Assembly: GCF_016741855.1 (NCBI RefSeq)
Contig: NZ_JAERRH010000012.1
Coordinates: 124,001-188,000, forward strand
Direction: 5' to 3'
Length of the DNA stretch: 64,000 bases
DNA from: Streptomyces musisoli
GTDB taxonomy: Bacteria; Actinomycetota; Actinomycetes; Streptomycetales; Streptomycetaceae
The position numbers and the translations under genes were made by a program. Below the pieces are notes generated by a model that saw only the letters and a program-made list of their open reading frames with translations, was not told the DNA's origin and did not search any database. Positions 55,666-63,480 of this stretch are shown here, in pieces. Each line of letters begins with the position of its first letter. The first letter of the stretch is position 1.

Positions 55666-56073
55666 TCAGAGGGCGCTGTTCCCCGCGCCGGCCGCCGAGG
55701 GACCCTCCGGACCGCTGTCGCCCGACCGGGCCTCCGGACCGCTGTCGCCCGACCGGGCCTCCGGACCGCTGTCGCCCGACCGGGCCCGCACGTCGGCGGA
55801 GCGGCCGGGGTCGGCGGAGCGGGAGTCGCCGGGCCGACCGGCTTCGGCGGACCGAGCGGTTTCGGCGGGGCGGCCGGTTTTTGCGGGGCGGCCGGTTCTT
55901 GCGGGGCGGCCGGTTTCGGCGGGCCGTTCGGGGGCGGCGGAGGCGGCGCAGCCGGGGTTGCGGCACGGGCCCGGGGCCCACAGCGGCACCCAGGCGCCCA
56001 GGGTCTTGTGCCGCTTGACGACTGTTTGGACCGGCTGTCCGCAGACGGGACAGACGGGTTGGTCGCTGCCCAT
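55666..56073 (-). CDS. zinc-ribbon-like repeat protein
   Basis: Protein of 135 residues, ATG 56073. The N-terminal 45 residues contain CPVCGQPVQT and CRNPGCAAS, a four-Cys zinc ribbon. The remainder is low complexity: GRPAKTGRPAETAR-type repeats, then three ARSGDSGPE repeats encoded by perfect 27-bp units. It is the gene before the DUF952 gene on the same strand. Function unknown. Confidence 0.65.
   Translation of the reverse strand: MGSDQPVCPVCGQPVQTVVKRHKTLGAWVPLWAPGPCRNPGCAASAAPERPAETGRPARTGRPAKTGRPAETARSAEAGRPGDSRSADPGRSADVRARSGDSGPEARSGDSGPEARSGDSGPEGPSAAGAGNSAL
55704..55784. repeat. 3 x 27-bp perfect tandem repeat
   Basis: Identical 27-bp units at 55704-55730, 55731-55757 and 55758-55784, in frame (9 codons) within the zinc-ribbon repeat protein. 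A further 18-bp CGGGGCGGCCGGTTTT-like repeat lies at about 55870-55930. Confidence 0.95.
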
Positions 56074-56301
56074 GCCTTCAGGGTAGAGCGGCGGAGACGT
56101 CAGCGCTTCCTGCCGTACGTCCGCACCAGGGCGCCGTTGCCGAAGGTGCGCAGGGAGGCCAGGGTACGGGCACGGCGACAGCCCCGCACACGGTGGGATG
56201 TGCGGGGACCGCCTGACCGGAGCCCCCGGCGGCCGCGCGGGGTCAGGAGCCGCGCGGGTCCGGGGACTCCGGGTTCTTCCCGGCCGCCGGTCCGGCGGCC
56301 C

Positions 56302-57444
56302 TCAGCTGGTGCGCCGGGTGACGAACTCGGCGAGCGCCAGCAGTCCGCCCGCCGCATCGGGATCGGGCACCGCCCGGGCCAGCTCCTGCATGGCCTGCGC
56401 CATCCGGTCGGCCGCCTCGGCCTGCGCCCAGTCCCGGCCGCCGGCGCGCTCCACCGCCAGCGCCGTACGGGCGATCTCCTCGGCCCCCGCCCCGTCCTGC
56501 GGGTACGGCTTCCCGTACAGCTCGGCGAGTTCGGCCGCCGCCGGGGCGCCGGAAGTGAGCGCCGCCACCACTGGCAGGGACTTCTTGCGGGCGGCGAGAT
56601 CCGCGCCGGCCGGCTTGCCGGTGCGTCGCGGGTCGCCCCATATGCCGATGACGTCGTCGATCAGCTGGAAGGCGAGCCCGGCCTGGCGGCCGAAGCCGTC
56701 CAACGCGGCCACGTCCTCCTCGCTCGCGCCCGCGTAGAGCGCGCCGAGCGCACAGGCACAGCCCAGCAGGGCGCCCGTCTTGGCCTCCGCCATGGCGAAC
56801 ACCTCGTCCAGGGTGACCGCGTCCGGCGCTCGCCGCTCCAGGTCGGTGTCCACGTGCTGCCCCTCGCACAGCTCCACGACACAGGCCGCGAGCCGGGCCG
56901 CGGCCGGGGCGGAGGCCGGGTGCGGGTCGTCGGCTAGCAGCCGCAGGGCCAGCGCCTGGAGGGCGTCCCCGGCGAGGATCGCGTCCGGTACCCCGAAGAC
57001 GCTCCAGGCTGTCGGCCGGTGCCGACGGCTGGTGTCCCGGTCCATCACGTCGTCGTGCAACAGCGTGAAGTTGTGCACCAGTTCGACCGCCACCGCCGCC
57101 CGGACCGCGGCCGTCCGGGCCGCAGGCCCGCCGAGCGCGGCCGCAGCCGCCAGCACGAGCGCCGGCCGTATGGCCTTGCCCGCGTTGCCCGCCGCAGGCG
57201 TGCCGTCGGCTTGCTCCCAGCCGAAGTGGTAGAGCCCGACCCGGCGCATGGCGCCGGGCAGCGACTCGATGGCCGCCCGCAGCTCCGGGTCGACCAGGGC
57301 CCGGGTGCGCTCCAGTTGTGCCGCCGCCTCCTGCCCGTCGAGCGGACCGGCGACGGCCCCGGCCCCCTCGTGCGGCTCCCCCGCCGTGCCGGCACGCGGC
57401 ACACCGGGGGAACGCTCGTCGGTCTCCGTCATGAACTCGGCCAT
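56302..57444 (-). CDS. polyprenyl diphosphate synthase, probable encapsulin cargo
   Basis: Trans-isoprenyl diphosphate synthase of 380 residues. ATG 57444 has GAGGGGG upstream. Residues 1-45 are a Gly/Ala/Pro-rich disordered extension absent from ordinary synthases. First Asp-rich motif DDVMD (131-135) with HRHRPTAW after it, EGQHVD, KTGALL, and second motif DDVIG (263-267, the last Asp replaced by Gly). It makes a linear isoprenoid diphosphate such as GPP to GGPP; chain length cannot be read safely. The Family 2B encapsulin gene lies immediately upstream on the same strand (112 bases). Such synthases are the reported cargo of this encapsulin group, loaded through the disordered N-terminus. 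Confidence 0.92.
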   Translation of the reverse strand: MAEFMTETDERSPGVPRAGTAGEPHEGAGAVAGPLDGQEAAAQLERTRALVDPELRAAIESLPGAMRRVGLYHFGWEQADGTPAAGNAGKAIRPALVLAAAAALGGPAARTAAVRAAVAVELVHNFTLLHDDVMDRDTSRRHRPTAWSVFGVPDAILAGDALQALALRLLADDPHPASAPAAARLAACVVELCEGQHVDTDLERRAPDAVTLDEVFAMAEAKTGALLGCACALGALYAGASEEDVAALDGFGRQAGLAFQLIDDVIGIWGDPRRTGKPAGADLAARKKSLPVVAALTSGAPAAAELAELYGKPYPQDGAGAEEIARTALAVERAGGRDWAQAEAADRMAQAMQELARAVPDPDAAGGLLALAEFVTRRTS

Positions 57445-57556
57445 GCCTCCCCCTCGCCAGGTCCGCGAGGGCCGGCGTCACCGGCCCGGCCGGACGCATA
57501 CCCCGAGGGCCTACCCGCCACGACGGGCGGAGACACGGCCGCGACGTGCGGAAACG

Positions 57557-58963
57557 TCACCTCCACCGGCCGATCTCGACGTTCTCCAGCACACCGAGCG
57601 CGTCCGGCACCAGGACGGCGGCCGAGTAGTACGCCGTCACCAGGTACTTGATGATGGCCTGCTCGTTGATGCCCATGAAGCGGACGGACAGGCTCGGCTC
57701 GATCTCGTCCGGGATGCCGGACTGCCTGAGGCCGATGACGCCCTGCTCGGACTCGCCGGTACGCATGGCGATGATCGAGGTCGTACGGGCCTCACTGATC
57801 GGGATCTTGTTGCACGGGTAGATCGGCACCCCGCGCCAGGTGGGGATGCGGTTGCCGGAGATGTCGATCGTCTCGGGCACCAGCCCCCGCTTGTTCAGCT
57901 CACGCCCGATCGCGGCGATCGCGCGCGGGTGGGCCAGGAGCAGCTTGGTGCCCCGGCGGCGACTGAGCAGCTCGTCCAGGTCGTCCGGGCTGGGCACGCC
58001 GTCGTGCGGCTGGATCCGCTGGTCGTACTCGCAGTTGCTGAGCAGACCGAACTCCGGGTTGTTGACCAGCTCGTGCTCCTGGCGCTCCTTCAGCGCCTCG
58101 ACCGTGAGCCGCAACTGCTGCTCGGTCTGGTTCATCGGCTGGTTGTAGAGGTCGGCGACGCGTGAGTGGATGCGCAGGACGGTCTGGGCGATGCTCAGTT
58201 CGTACTCGCGGGGCCGCGCCTCGTAGTCCACGAAGGTGTGCGGGATGTCGGGCTCGCCGGAGTGGCCGGCCGCCAGCTCGACCTCCTTCTCGCCGTACTT
58301 GTTGGTGCGCTGCTCGGGGATCGCGCGCAGCTGTTCGAGGTGCGCGCGCAGGGAGTCGGAGCGCTCCGCGACCTGCTCGAAGTCCTGGCGGGAGAGGATC
58401 AGCACCGTGCTCGCGGTGTCCGCACGGACGGTGTACTCCCAGATGGCCTCCGGGTCGAGCAGCGACTGGTCGCCGAAGTAGGCGCCGTCGGCGAGTACTC
58501 CGAGGACGGCGTCGTCGCCGTAGGGACCGGTGCCGATCTTCTCCACCCGGCCATGGGCGAGCAGATAGACCTCGTTCGTCTGGTTGCCGAAGTCGGCGAT
58601 CACCTCGCCGGGCGCGAAGTCGCGCTGGCGGCAGCGCCGGGCCAGCTCCGTCAGCACCTCCTCGTCCTCGTACGACCGCAGGGCCGGGAGTTCGCCCAGT
58701 TCCGCCGGGATGACCTCCACCTGGTCCCCGGTCTTCACGAAGGTGATGCGGCCGTCGCCGACGGCGTAGGTCAGCCGCCTGTTCACGCGGTAGGTGCCGC
58801 CCTGGACGTCCACCCAGGGAAGCGTGCGCAGCAGCCAGCGGGAGCTGATCTCCTGCATCTGTGGAACGGACTTGGTGGTGGTGGCCAGGTTCCGCGCTGC
58901 CGCCGTCCCGAGGGACTGCTGCGGCTTGCCCTGATCCGTGCGGACCTCTTCGCCTACCGACAT
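57557..58963 (-). CDS. Family 2B encapsulin shell protein with inserted cNMP-like domain
   Basis: HK97-fold nanocompartment shell protein of 468 residues. ATG 58963 has GGGAGG 10 bases upstream. The N-terminal arm ([28 protein letters not shown]) is typical of the SrpI/Family 2 group. A cyclic-nucleotide-binding-like domain is inserted at about 100-215 ([24 protein letters not shown]). The HK97 core resumes with [30 protein letters not shown] and ends [29 protein letters not shown]. The phosphate-binding cassette lacks the usual Arg. It probably assembles an icosahedral shell housing the adjacent prenyl synthase. This gene is often mis-annotated as a Crp-like regulator. Confidence 0.93.
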   Translation of the reverse strand: MSVGEEVRTDQGKPQQSLGTAAARNLATTTKSVPQMQEISSRWLLRTLPWVDVQGGTYRVNRRLTYAVGDGRITFVKTGDQVEVIPAELGELPALRSYEDEEVLTELARRCRQRDFAPGEVIADFGNQTNEVYLLAHGRVEKIGTGPYGDDAVLGVLADGAYFGDQSLLDPEAIWEYTVRADTASTVLILSRQDFEQVAERSDSLRAHLEQLRAIPEQRTNKYGEKEVELAAGHSGEPDIPHTFVDYEARPREYELSIAQTVLRIHSRVADLYNQPMNQTEQQLRLTVEALKERQEHELVNNPEFGLLSNCEYDQRIQPHDGVPSPDDLDELLSRRRGTKLLLAHPRAIAAIGRELNKRGLVPETIDISGNRIPTWRGVPIYPCNKIPISEARTTSIIAMRTGESEQGVIGLRQSGIPDEIEPSLSVRFMGINEQAIIKYLVTAYYSAAVLVPDALGVLENVEIGRWR

Positions 58964-59259
58964 AAGGAAATGACCTCCCGTGTATGCCCGGTGCCGAACT
59001 TGCACCGGGCACCGGTCTCATGTCCGACCCTTCCAGCACGGTGCGTAGGCACGCCATTACCCGAAAGAGCGGGAATGGATCATCTGATTACCGGGCACAA
59101 AGAGGGACCTCATCCGACCTCGGCGGAATGCGCGTCCTGTCCTGATCGGCTCGCACAGCGTACGAACGATGTGTTCCGAGACGTCCGTTTTAGGTAGAAG
59201 CAGCCAGGACAGACGGCCGCGACCGGCGGCCGGACGGGCACGGCACGAAGGAGTCGGGC
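58964..59259. other. divergent region between the encapsulin and amidase genes
   Basis: 296 bases. It carries a perfect 9-bp hairpin close to the encapsulin ribosome-binding site and a shorter inverted repeat CCCG-N6-CGGG near 59061. I cannot assign promoter elements with confidence. Confidence 0.5.
58986..59010 (-). promoter_or_regulatory. 5'-UTR hairpin upstream of the encapsulin gene
   Basis: Arms gcccggtgc (58986-58994) and gcaccgggc (59002-59010), loop of 7. On the minus strand it ends 22 bases before the ATG and just before the GGGAGG site, a position where a structure or a bound protein could gate translation or transcription. Confidence 0.55.
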
Positions 59260-59853
59260 ATGGCCTCACCCATGTCGGCGGACGGATTCCTGGACGCGCT
59301 TCGGGCGGAGGGCGTCACGGTCGTCGAGGTCGGCGACTGGCGGCAACACAACCGCAATCACAAGGGCCCCTGGGGCCCCGTCCACGGCGTGATGGTCCAT
59401 CACACGGTGACCAGCGGCAGCGAGCGCACCGTGGCGCTGTGCCGGGCCGGCTTCCCGGACCTGCCGGGGCCGCTGTGCCACGGCGTGATCACCAAGGACG
59501 GCAAGGTCCATCTGATCGGCTACGGCCGCACCAACCACGCCGGGCTCGGCGACGACGAGGTGCTGCGCGCGGTGATCGCCGAGAAGGGGCTGCCGCTGGA
59601 CAACGAGGCGAACACCGACGGCAACCGGCACTTCTACGGCTTCGAGTGCGAGAACCTCGGCGACGGGGAGGACCCGTGGCCGCAGGAGCAGCTGACCGCG
59701 ATCCAACAGGTGGCCGCGGCGCTGTGCCGCCATCACGGCTGGACGGAACGGTCGGTCATCGGCCACCGGGAGTGGCAGCCGGGCAAGGTGGACCCTCGGG
59801 GGTTCACGATGTCGTGGCTGAGAGAACGGGTCGCCGAACGCCTGAAGGGATGA
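59260..59853 (+). CDS. N-acetylmuramoyl-L-alanine amidase / PGRP-like protein
   Basis: Amidase_2-type protein of 197 residues, ATG 59260 behind GAAGGAG. Zinc-site residues are seen in VMVHHTVTSG and GHREWQPGKVDPRG (Asp in place of Cys, a known variant), and an aromatic GFECEN segment fits the family. It has no signal peptide, which is unusual for a cell-wall enzyme; it may act after lysis, from a phage-like origin, or be exported otherwise. It is divergent from the encapsulin gene. Confidence 0.88.
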   Translation: MASPMSADGFLDALRAEGVTVVEVGDWRQHNRNHKGPWGPVHGVMVHHTVTSGSERTVALCRAGFPDLPGPLCHGVITKDGKVHLIGYGRTNHAGLGDDEVLRAVIAEKGLPLDNEANTDGNRHFYGFECENLGDGEDPWPQEQLTAIQQVAAALCRHHGWTERSVIGHREWQPGKVDPRGFTMSWLRERVAERLKG

Positions 59854-59939
59854 CGGCGCCGGGGTGCGGACCGGGACGGACGTCGGCCGGGTGCGGCCGT
59901 GCCACTGCCCGGTTCCCCGCACCGGGCGACAATGAAGCC

Positions 59940-60863
59940 GTGACCAGCCCCGACCCGCTCGCTCCCAGCCTCCCCTCCCCCCTCCAGGAAATACGCGACG
60001 ACCGTTTCCGCCGGCGCGGGCTGCGACTGCTGCTCAAGCGCGACGACCTGATCCACCCCGACCTCATCGGCAACAAGTGGCGCAAGCTGGTGCCGAACAT
60101 CGCGGCGGCAGACGGCCGCGCCCTGGTCACCTTCGGCGGGGCCTACTCCAACCACCTGCGGGCCACCGCCGCCGCGGGCCGTCTGCTGGGCCTGGCGACC
60201 ACGGGCGTGGTCCGCGGCCAGGAGCTGGCCGACCGCCCGCTCAACCCGTCCCTGGCCCGGTGCGCGGCCGACGGCATGCGACTGCACTTCATCGACAGAT
60301 CGACATATCGCCGCAAGACCGAGCCGGACACCCTGGCCGGGATACTCCGCGCGGCCGGCGCCGCGGGGGCGTACGTCGTGCCCGAGGGCGGCAGCAACGC
60401 CGAGGCGGTGCGCGGCTGCCGCGCCCTCGGTGCGGAACTGCGCGGCCACGCGGACGTCGTCGCGGTCGCCTGCGGCACCGGCGGCACCCTGGCCGGCCTC
60501 GCCGCCGGGCTGGCGGCCGGCCAGCGGGCGCTCGGCATACCGGTACTGAAGGGCGGGTTCCTGGAGGCCGACGTACAGGCCTTGCAGGAACGTGCCTTCG
60601 GTGCCCGCGGCGGTACCTGGTCGCTGGACGACCGCTTCCATTGCGGCGGCTACGCCCGCACGACACCCGACCTGGACGCATTCGCACGGGACTTCGAGCA
60701 GCGGCACGGACTGCCCGTGGAGCGTCTCTATGTCGCCAAGTTGCTGCACGGACTCGTCACCCTCGCGGAGGAGGGCGCCTTCGCGCGCGGGACCACGATC
60801 GCGGCCGTCGTCACCGGACGTCCGTTCCCCGAGTCCCCCGACAGCCGCATCCCCGAGCGCTAA
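59940..60863 (+). CDS. PLP-dependent D-cysteine desulfhydrase / ACC deaminase-like enzyme
   Basis: Fold-type II PLP enzyme of 307 residues from GTG 59940. The PLP lysine is in DLIGNKWRKL, followed by TFGGAYSNHLRATAAAGRLLGL; the phosphate loop is ACGTGGTLAGLAAG. The family converts D-cysteine to pyruvate, H2S and ammonia, or 1-aminocyclopropane-1-carboxylate to 2-oxobutyrate; the choice cannot be made here. It follows the amidase by 86 bases and overlaps the convergent antiporter by 4 bases. Confidence 0.9.
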   Translation: MTSPDPLAPSLPSPLQEIRDDRFRRRGLRLLLKRDDLIHPDLIGNKWRKLVPNIAAADGRALVTFGGAYSNHLRATAAAGRLLGLATTGVVRGQELADRPLNPSLARCAADGMRLHFIDRSTYRRKTEPDTLAGILRAAGAAGAYVVPEGGSNAEAVRGCRALGAELRGHADVVAVACGTGGTLAGLAAGLAAGQRALGIPVLKGGFLEADVQALQERAFGARGGTWSLDDRFHCGGYARTTPDLDAFARDFEQRHGLPVERLYVAKLLHGLVTLAEEGAFARGTTIAAVVTGRPFPESPDSRIPER

Positions 60864-62443
60864 CCGGCCTCCCTGAAGGCCGCCGCCTCCTCCAGGTCCA
60901 GCCGGCGCAGCAGGGCGCGCAGCATCTCGTCGTCGATGTAGCGCTGGTCACGGAGCCTGACGAAGACCTCGCGTTCGGCGCTGATCATCTCCCGGGACAG
61001 CCGGCGGTAGGTGTCGTCCACGGACTCGCCGGTGATCGGGTTGACCTGGCCGAGCCGTTCCCAGACGGCGTTGCGGCGGCGCTCCAGGACCGTGCGCAGC
61101 CGGTCGGCGAGCGGCGGCGGCAGGGCGTTGCGCTCGTCGGAGAGGAGTTCGTCGAGCCGGGCCTCGGCGGCCCGGGAGGCCTGCGCCTGGGCGTTGGCCT
61201 CGGCGAGCGTCTCGGCCTGCCGGTCGCGGGCGGGGAACTTCAGCAGCCGGATCAGCGGCGGCAGGGTCACACCCTGCACGACGAGCGTGCCGATGACGGT
61301 GGTGAAGGTCAGGAAGAGGATCAGGTTGCGGGGACCGTCGGCCATGGTCGACGGGATGGCGAAGGCGATGGCCAGGGACACGACACCGCGCATGCCGGCC
61401 CACGAGGTGACCATCGCGCCCCGCCAGGTGGGGTCCTGCTCGCGCTCCCGGACCCGCGCCGACAGCAGCCGGGGCAGGAAGGTGGCCGGGTAGACCCAGA
61501 CGAACCGGGCCACGACGACGACCAGGAAGACGGCGACCGCGTACCACGCGGCGGAGATCCCCTCGTACTCGCCGAGCCGCTTCAGGACGATCGGCAGCTG
61601 GAGACCGATCAGGGCGAACACCGCGGATTCCAGCACGAAGGCGACCATCTTCCACACGGCCTCCTCCTGGAGCCTGGTGGCGAAGTCGACCTCCCACGCG
61701 CGATGGCCGAGATAGAGGGCGACGACCACGACGGCGAGCACGCCGGAGGCGTGCGCCTGCTCGGCGACCCCGTAGGCGACGAACGGGATCAGCAGCGATA
61801 GCGTGTTCTGGAGGAGGGGCTCGGTCAGATGCGTGCGCAGCCAGTGCAGGGGCGCCATCAGGACGAGACCGATCCCGACGCCGCCGATCGCGGCGAGCGC
61901 GAACTCGCCGATCCCTCCGGCCCAGGTGGCCCCCTCGCCGACGGCGGCGCCGAGCGCCACCTTGTAGGCGGTGATCGCCGTGGCGTCGTTCAGCAGCGAC
62001 TCGCCCTGGAGGATGGTGGTGATCCGGGAGGGCAGCCCGACCCGGCGCGCGACCGCCGTGGCGGCCACCGCGTCCGGCGGCGCCACCACCGCGCCCAGCA
62101 CCAGCGCGGCGGGCAGCGACAGCCCGGGAACGATCAGATAGGCGGCCCAGCCGACGACGAAGGTCGCGAAGAGCACGTAACCGACCGAGAGCAGCGCCAC
62201 CGGCCGCAGCTGCGCCCGCAGGTCGAGGTAGGAGCTGTCGCTCGCCGAGGTGTACAGCAGCGGGGGCAGCAGCAGCGGAAGAACGACGTGCGGGTCGAGG
62301 GTGTACGACGGCACTCCGGGGATGTAGGAGACCGCGAGACCGACGGCGACCAGCAGCAGGGGCGCCGGCGCGGGGGTGCGCCTGGCCGCCGCGGCCACCG
62401 CCGCACTGCCCGCCACCAGCAACAGCAGGGGCATCACGTCCAT
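60860..62443 (-). CDS. CPA1-type Na+/H+ antiporter
   Basis: Membrane antiporter of 527 residues from ATG 62443. About 11-12 hydrophobic segments; characteristic VVAPPDAVAATAVARRVGLP and GESLLNDATAITAYKVAL around the ion-binding Asp residues, and RGVVSLAIAFAIP later. The C-terminal 120 residues are a charged cytoplasmic domain (ETLAEANAQAQASRAAEARLDELL). It exports Na+ or other cations for pH and salt homeostasis. A UBP zinc-finger gene is divergent at 61 bases, a pairing I recall as common. Confidence 0.95.
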   Translation of the reverse strand: MDVMPLLLLVAGSAAVAAAARRTPAPAPLLLVAVGLAVSYIPGVPSYTLDPHVVLPLLLPPLLYTSASDSSYLDLRAQLRPVALLSVGYVLFATFVVGWAAYLIVPGLSLPAALVLGAVVAPPDAVAATAVARRVGLPSRITTILQGESLLNDATAITAYKVALGAAVGEGATWAGGIGEFALAAIGGVGIGLVLMAPLHWLRTHLTEPLLQNTLSLLIPFVAYGVAEQAHASGVLAVVVVALYLGHRAWEVDFATRLQEEAVWKMVAFVLESAVFALIGLQLPIVLKRLGEYEGISAAWYAVAVFLVVVVARFVWVYPATFLPRLLSARVREREQDPTWRGAMVTSWAGMRGVVSLAIAFAIPSTMADGPRNLILFLTFTTVIGTLVVQGVTLPPLIRLLKFPARDRQAETLAEANAQAQASRAAEARLDELLSDERNALPPPLADRLRTVLERRRNAVWERLGQVNPITGESVDDTYRRLSREMISAEREVFVRLRDQRYIDDEMLRALLRRLDLEEAAAFREAG

Positions 62444-62504
62444 GGTCCTCGCCCACCCTCTTTTTCCGCGCGGCCACCCGCACACCCGTCGTAATCTGGC
62501 AATC

Positions 62505-62765
62505 ATGAAACAGTGCACGCACGCCGACGCGCTGCCGCACCCGGAACCGGAGCCGCTCGGCGAGACCTGTCCGGAGTGCCTGCGGGACGGCACGCACCCC
62601 GTGCAGCTGCGGCTGTGCCTCACCTGTGGACACGTCGGCTGCTGCGATTCGTCGCCGGGACGGCACGCGACGGAGCACCACGCGAGGTCCGGCCACCCGG
62701 TGATGCGGACCTTCGAGCCCGGCGAGGACTGGCGGTGGTGCTTCGTCGACCACGTGCTCGTCTGA
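62505..62765 (+). CDS. UBP-type zinc finger protein
   Basis: Protein of 86 residues, ATG 62505. The Cys/His set CTHAD, CPECLRDGT, CLTCGHVGCCDSS, HATEHH and SGHPVMRTF forms a UBP zinc finger. Bacteria lack ubiquitin, so its partner is unknown. It is divergent from the antiporter and may be co-regulated with it. Confidence 0.92.
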   Translation: MKQCTHADALPHPEPEPLGETCPECLRDGTHPVQLRLCLTCGHVGCCDSSPGRHATEHHARSGHPVMRTFEPGEDWRWCFVDHVLV

Positions 62766-63063
62766 GCGGGAGAGTCTCGCCCGACCCCGTTCTCGTGTGA
62801 CACTGCATGCGGCGGCTGCCGCACGACGGTTCGAGCGCCTGACGTCTGGGTACGTCAACCCGGCGCGCGCTCTTCCCATTTGGGGACGCAGACCCTCTAG
62901 ACACGGAGCGTATCCACAGCTTTACTGTGAGTGACGCCAGGGGGTTGGGGTCCCGGGACAGGAACGTTCGGAGCGCGATAGCGTCACCGCTTGAACCATC
63001 TACGCGTTACCCCGGGGGGCGACCCTCGGCCCCCGTAAAGCTTGTACCACCATGGAGGTGAGG
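62766..63063. other. promoter region of the anti-sigma/sigma operon
   Basis: 298 bases. It includes an AGTGAC half-site at 62930-62935, like part of the BldD recognition sequence; BldD represses one sigH promoter in S. coelicolor. The Shine-Dalgarno GGAGGTGAGG at 63054-63063 decides the downstream start. No clear -35/-10 pair was found. Confidence 0.45.
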
Positions 63064-63480
63064 GTGTCCCAGATCGCAGGCGAGCCCGCGGCGAACCAGG
63101 ACTTCGTGGAAGTCCGGCTGCCGGCTGCGGGTGCCTACCTGTCGGTGCTGCGGACGGCCACGGCCGGTCTCGCGGCCCGCTTGGACTTCACCCTGGACGA
63201 GATCGAGGACCTGCGCATCGCCGTGGACGAGGCCTGCGCGATCCTGCTCCAGCAGGCCGTGCCCGGCTCGGTCCTCAGCTGCGTCTTCCGGCTCGTCGAC
63301 GACTCGCTGGAAGTCACCGTGTCGGCGCCGACCACGGACGGCCACGCCCCCTCGCGGGACACCTTCGCCTGGACCGTGCTGTCGGCCCTCGCGGGCAAGG
63401 TCTCGTCCGCCGTGGACGAGGACAAGACGGTGTCGATCAGCCTCTACAAACAGCGCGGCGTCGGCCCCGGGCCGGCGTGA
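63064..63480 (+). CDS. rshA: RsbW-like anti-sigma factor (SigH antagonist)
   Basis: Anti-sigma kinase-fold protein of 138 residues. I place the start at GTG 63064 because GGAGGTGAGG lies directly before it; ATG 63052 would put that site inside the gene. N-box-like region EIEDLRIAVDEACAILLQ and a degenerate ATP lid. It overlaps the sigma gene by 4 bases (GTGA), the arrangement of ushX/rshA-sigH in S. coelicolor, where this protein binds and inactivates SigH. The symbol is by synteny and not proven here. Confidence 0.85.
   Translation: MSQIAGEPAANQDFVEVRLPAAGAYLSVLRTATAGLAARLDFTLDEIEDLRIAVDEACAILLQQAVPGSVLSCVFRLVDDSLEVTVSAPTTDGHAPSRDTFAWTVLSALAGKVSSAVDEDKTVSISLYKQRGVGPGPA

Noticed and set aside
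57557-58963. Crp/Fnr-type transcription regulator
   Set aside because: It has a cNMP-like domain but no helix-turn-helix, and the flanking sequence is HK97-like encapsulin, so the regulator label is wrong.
62930-62935. BldD operator upstream of the anti-sigma gene
   Set aside because: Only one AGTGAC half-site was found, without the inverted partner at proper spacing. Mentioned in the region note but not called as a site.
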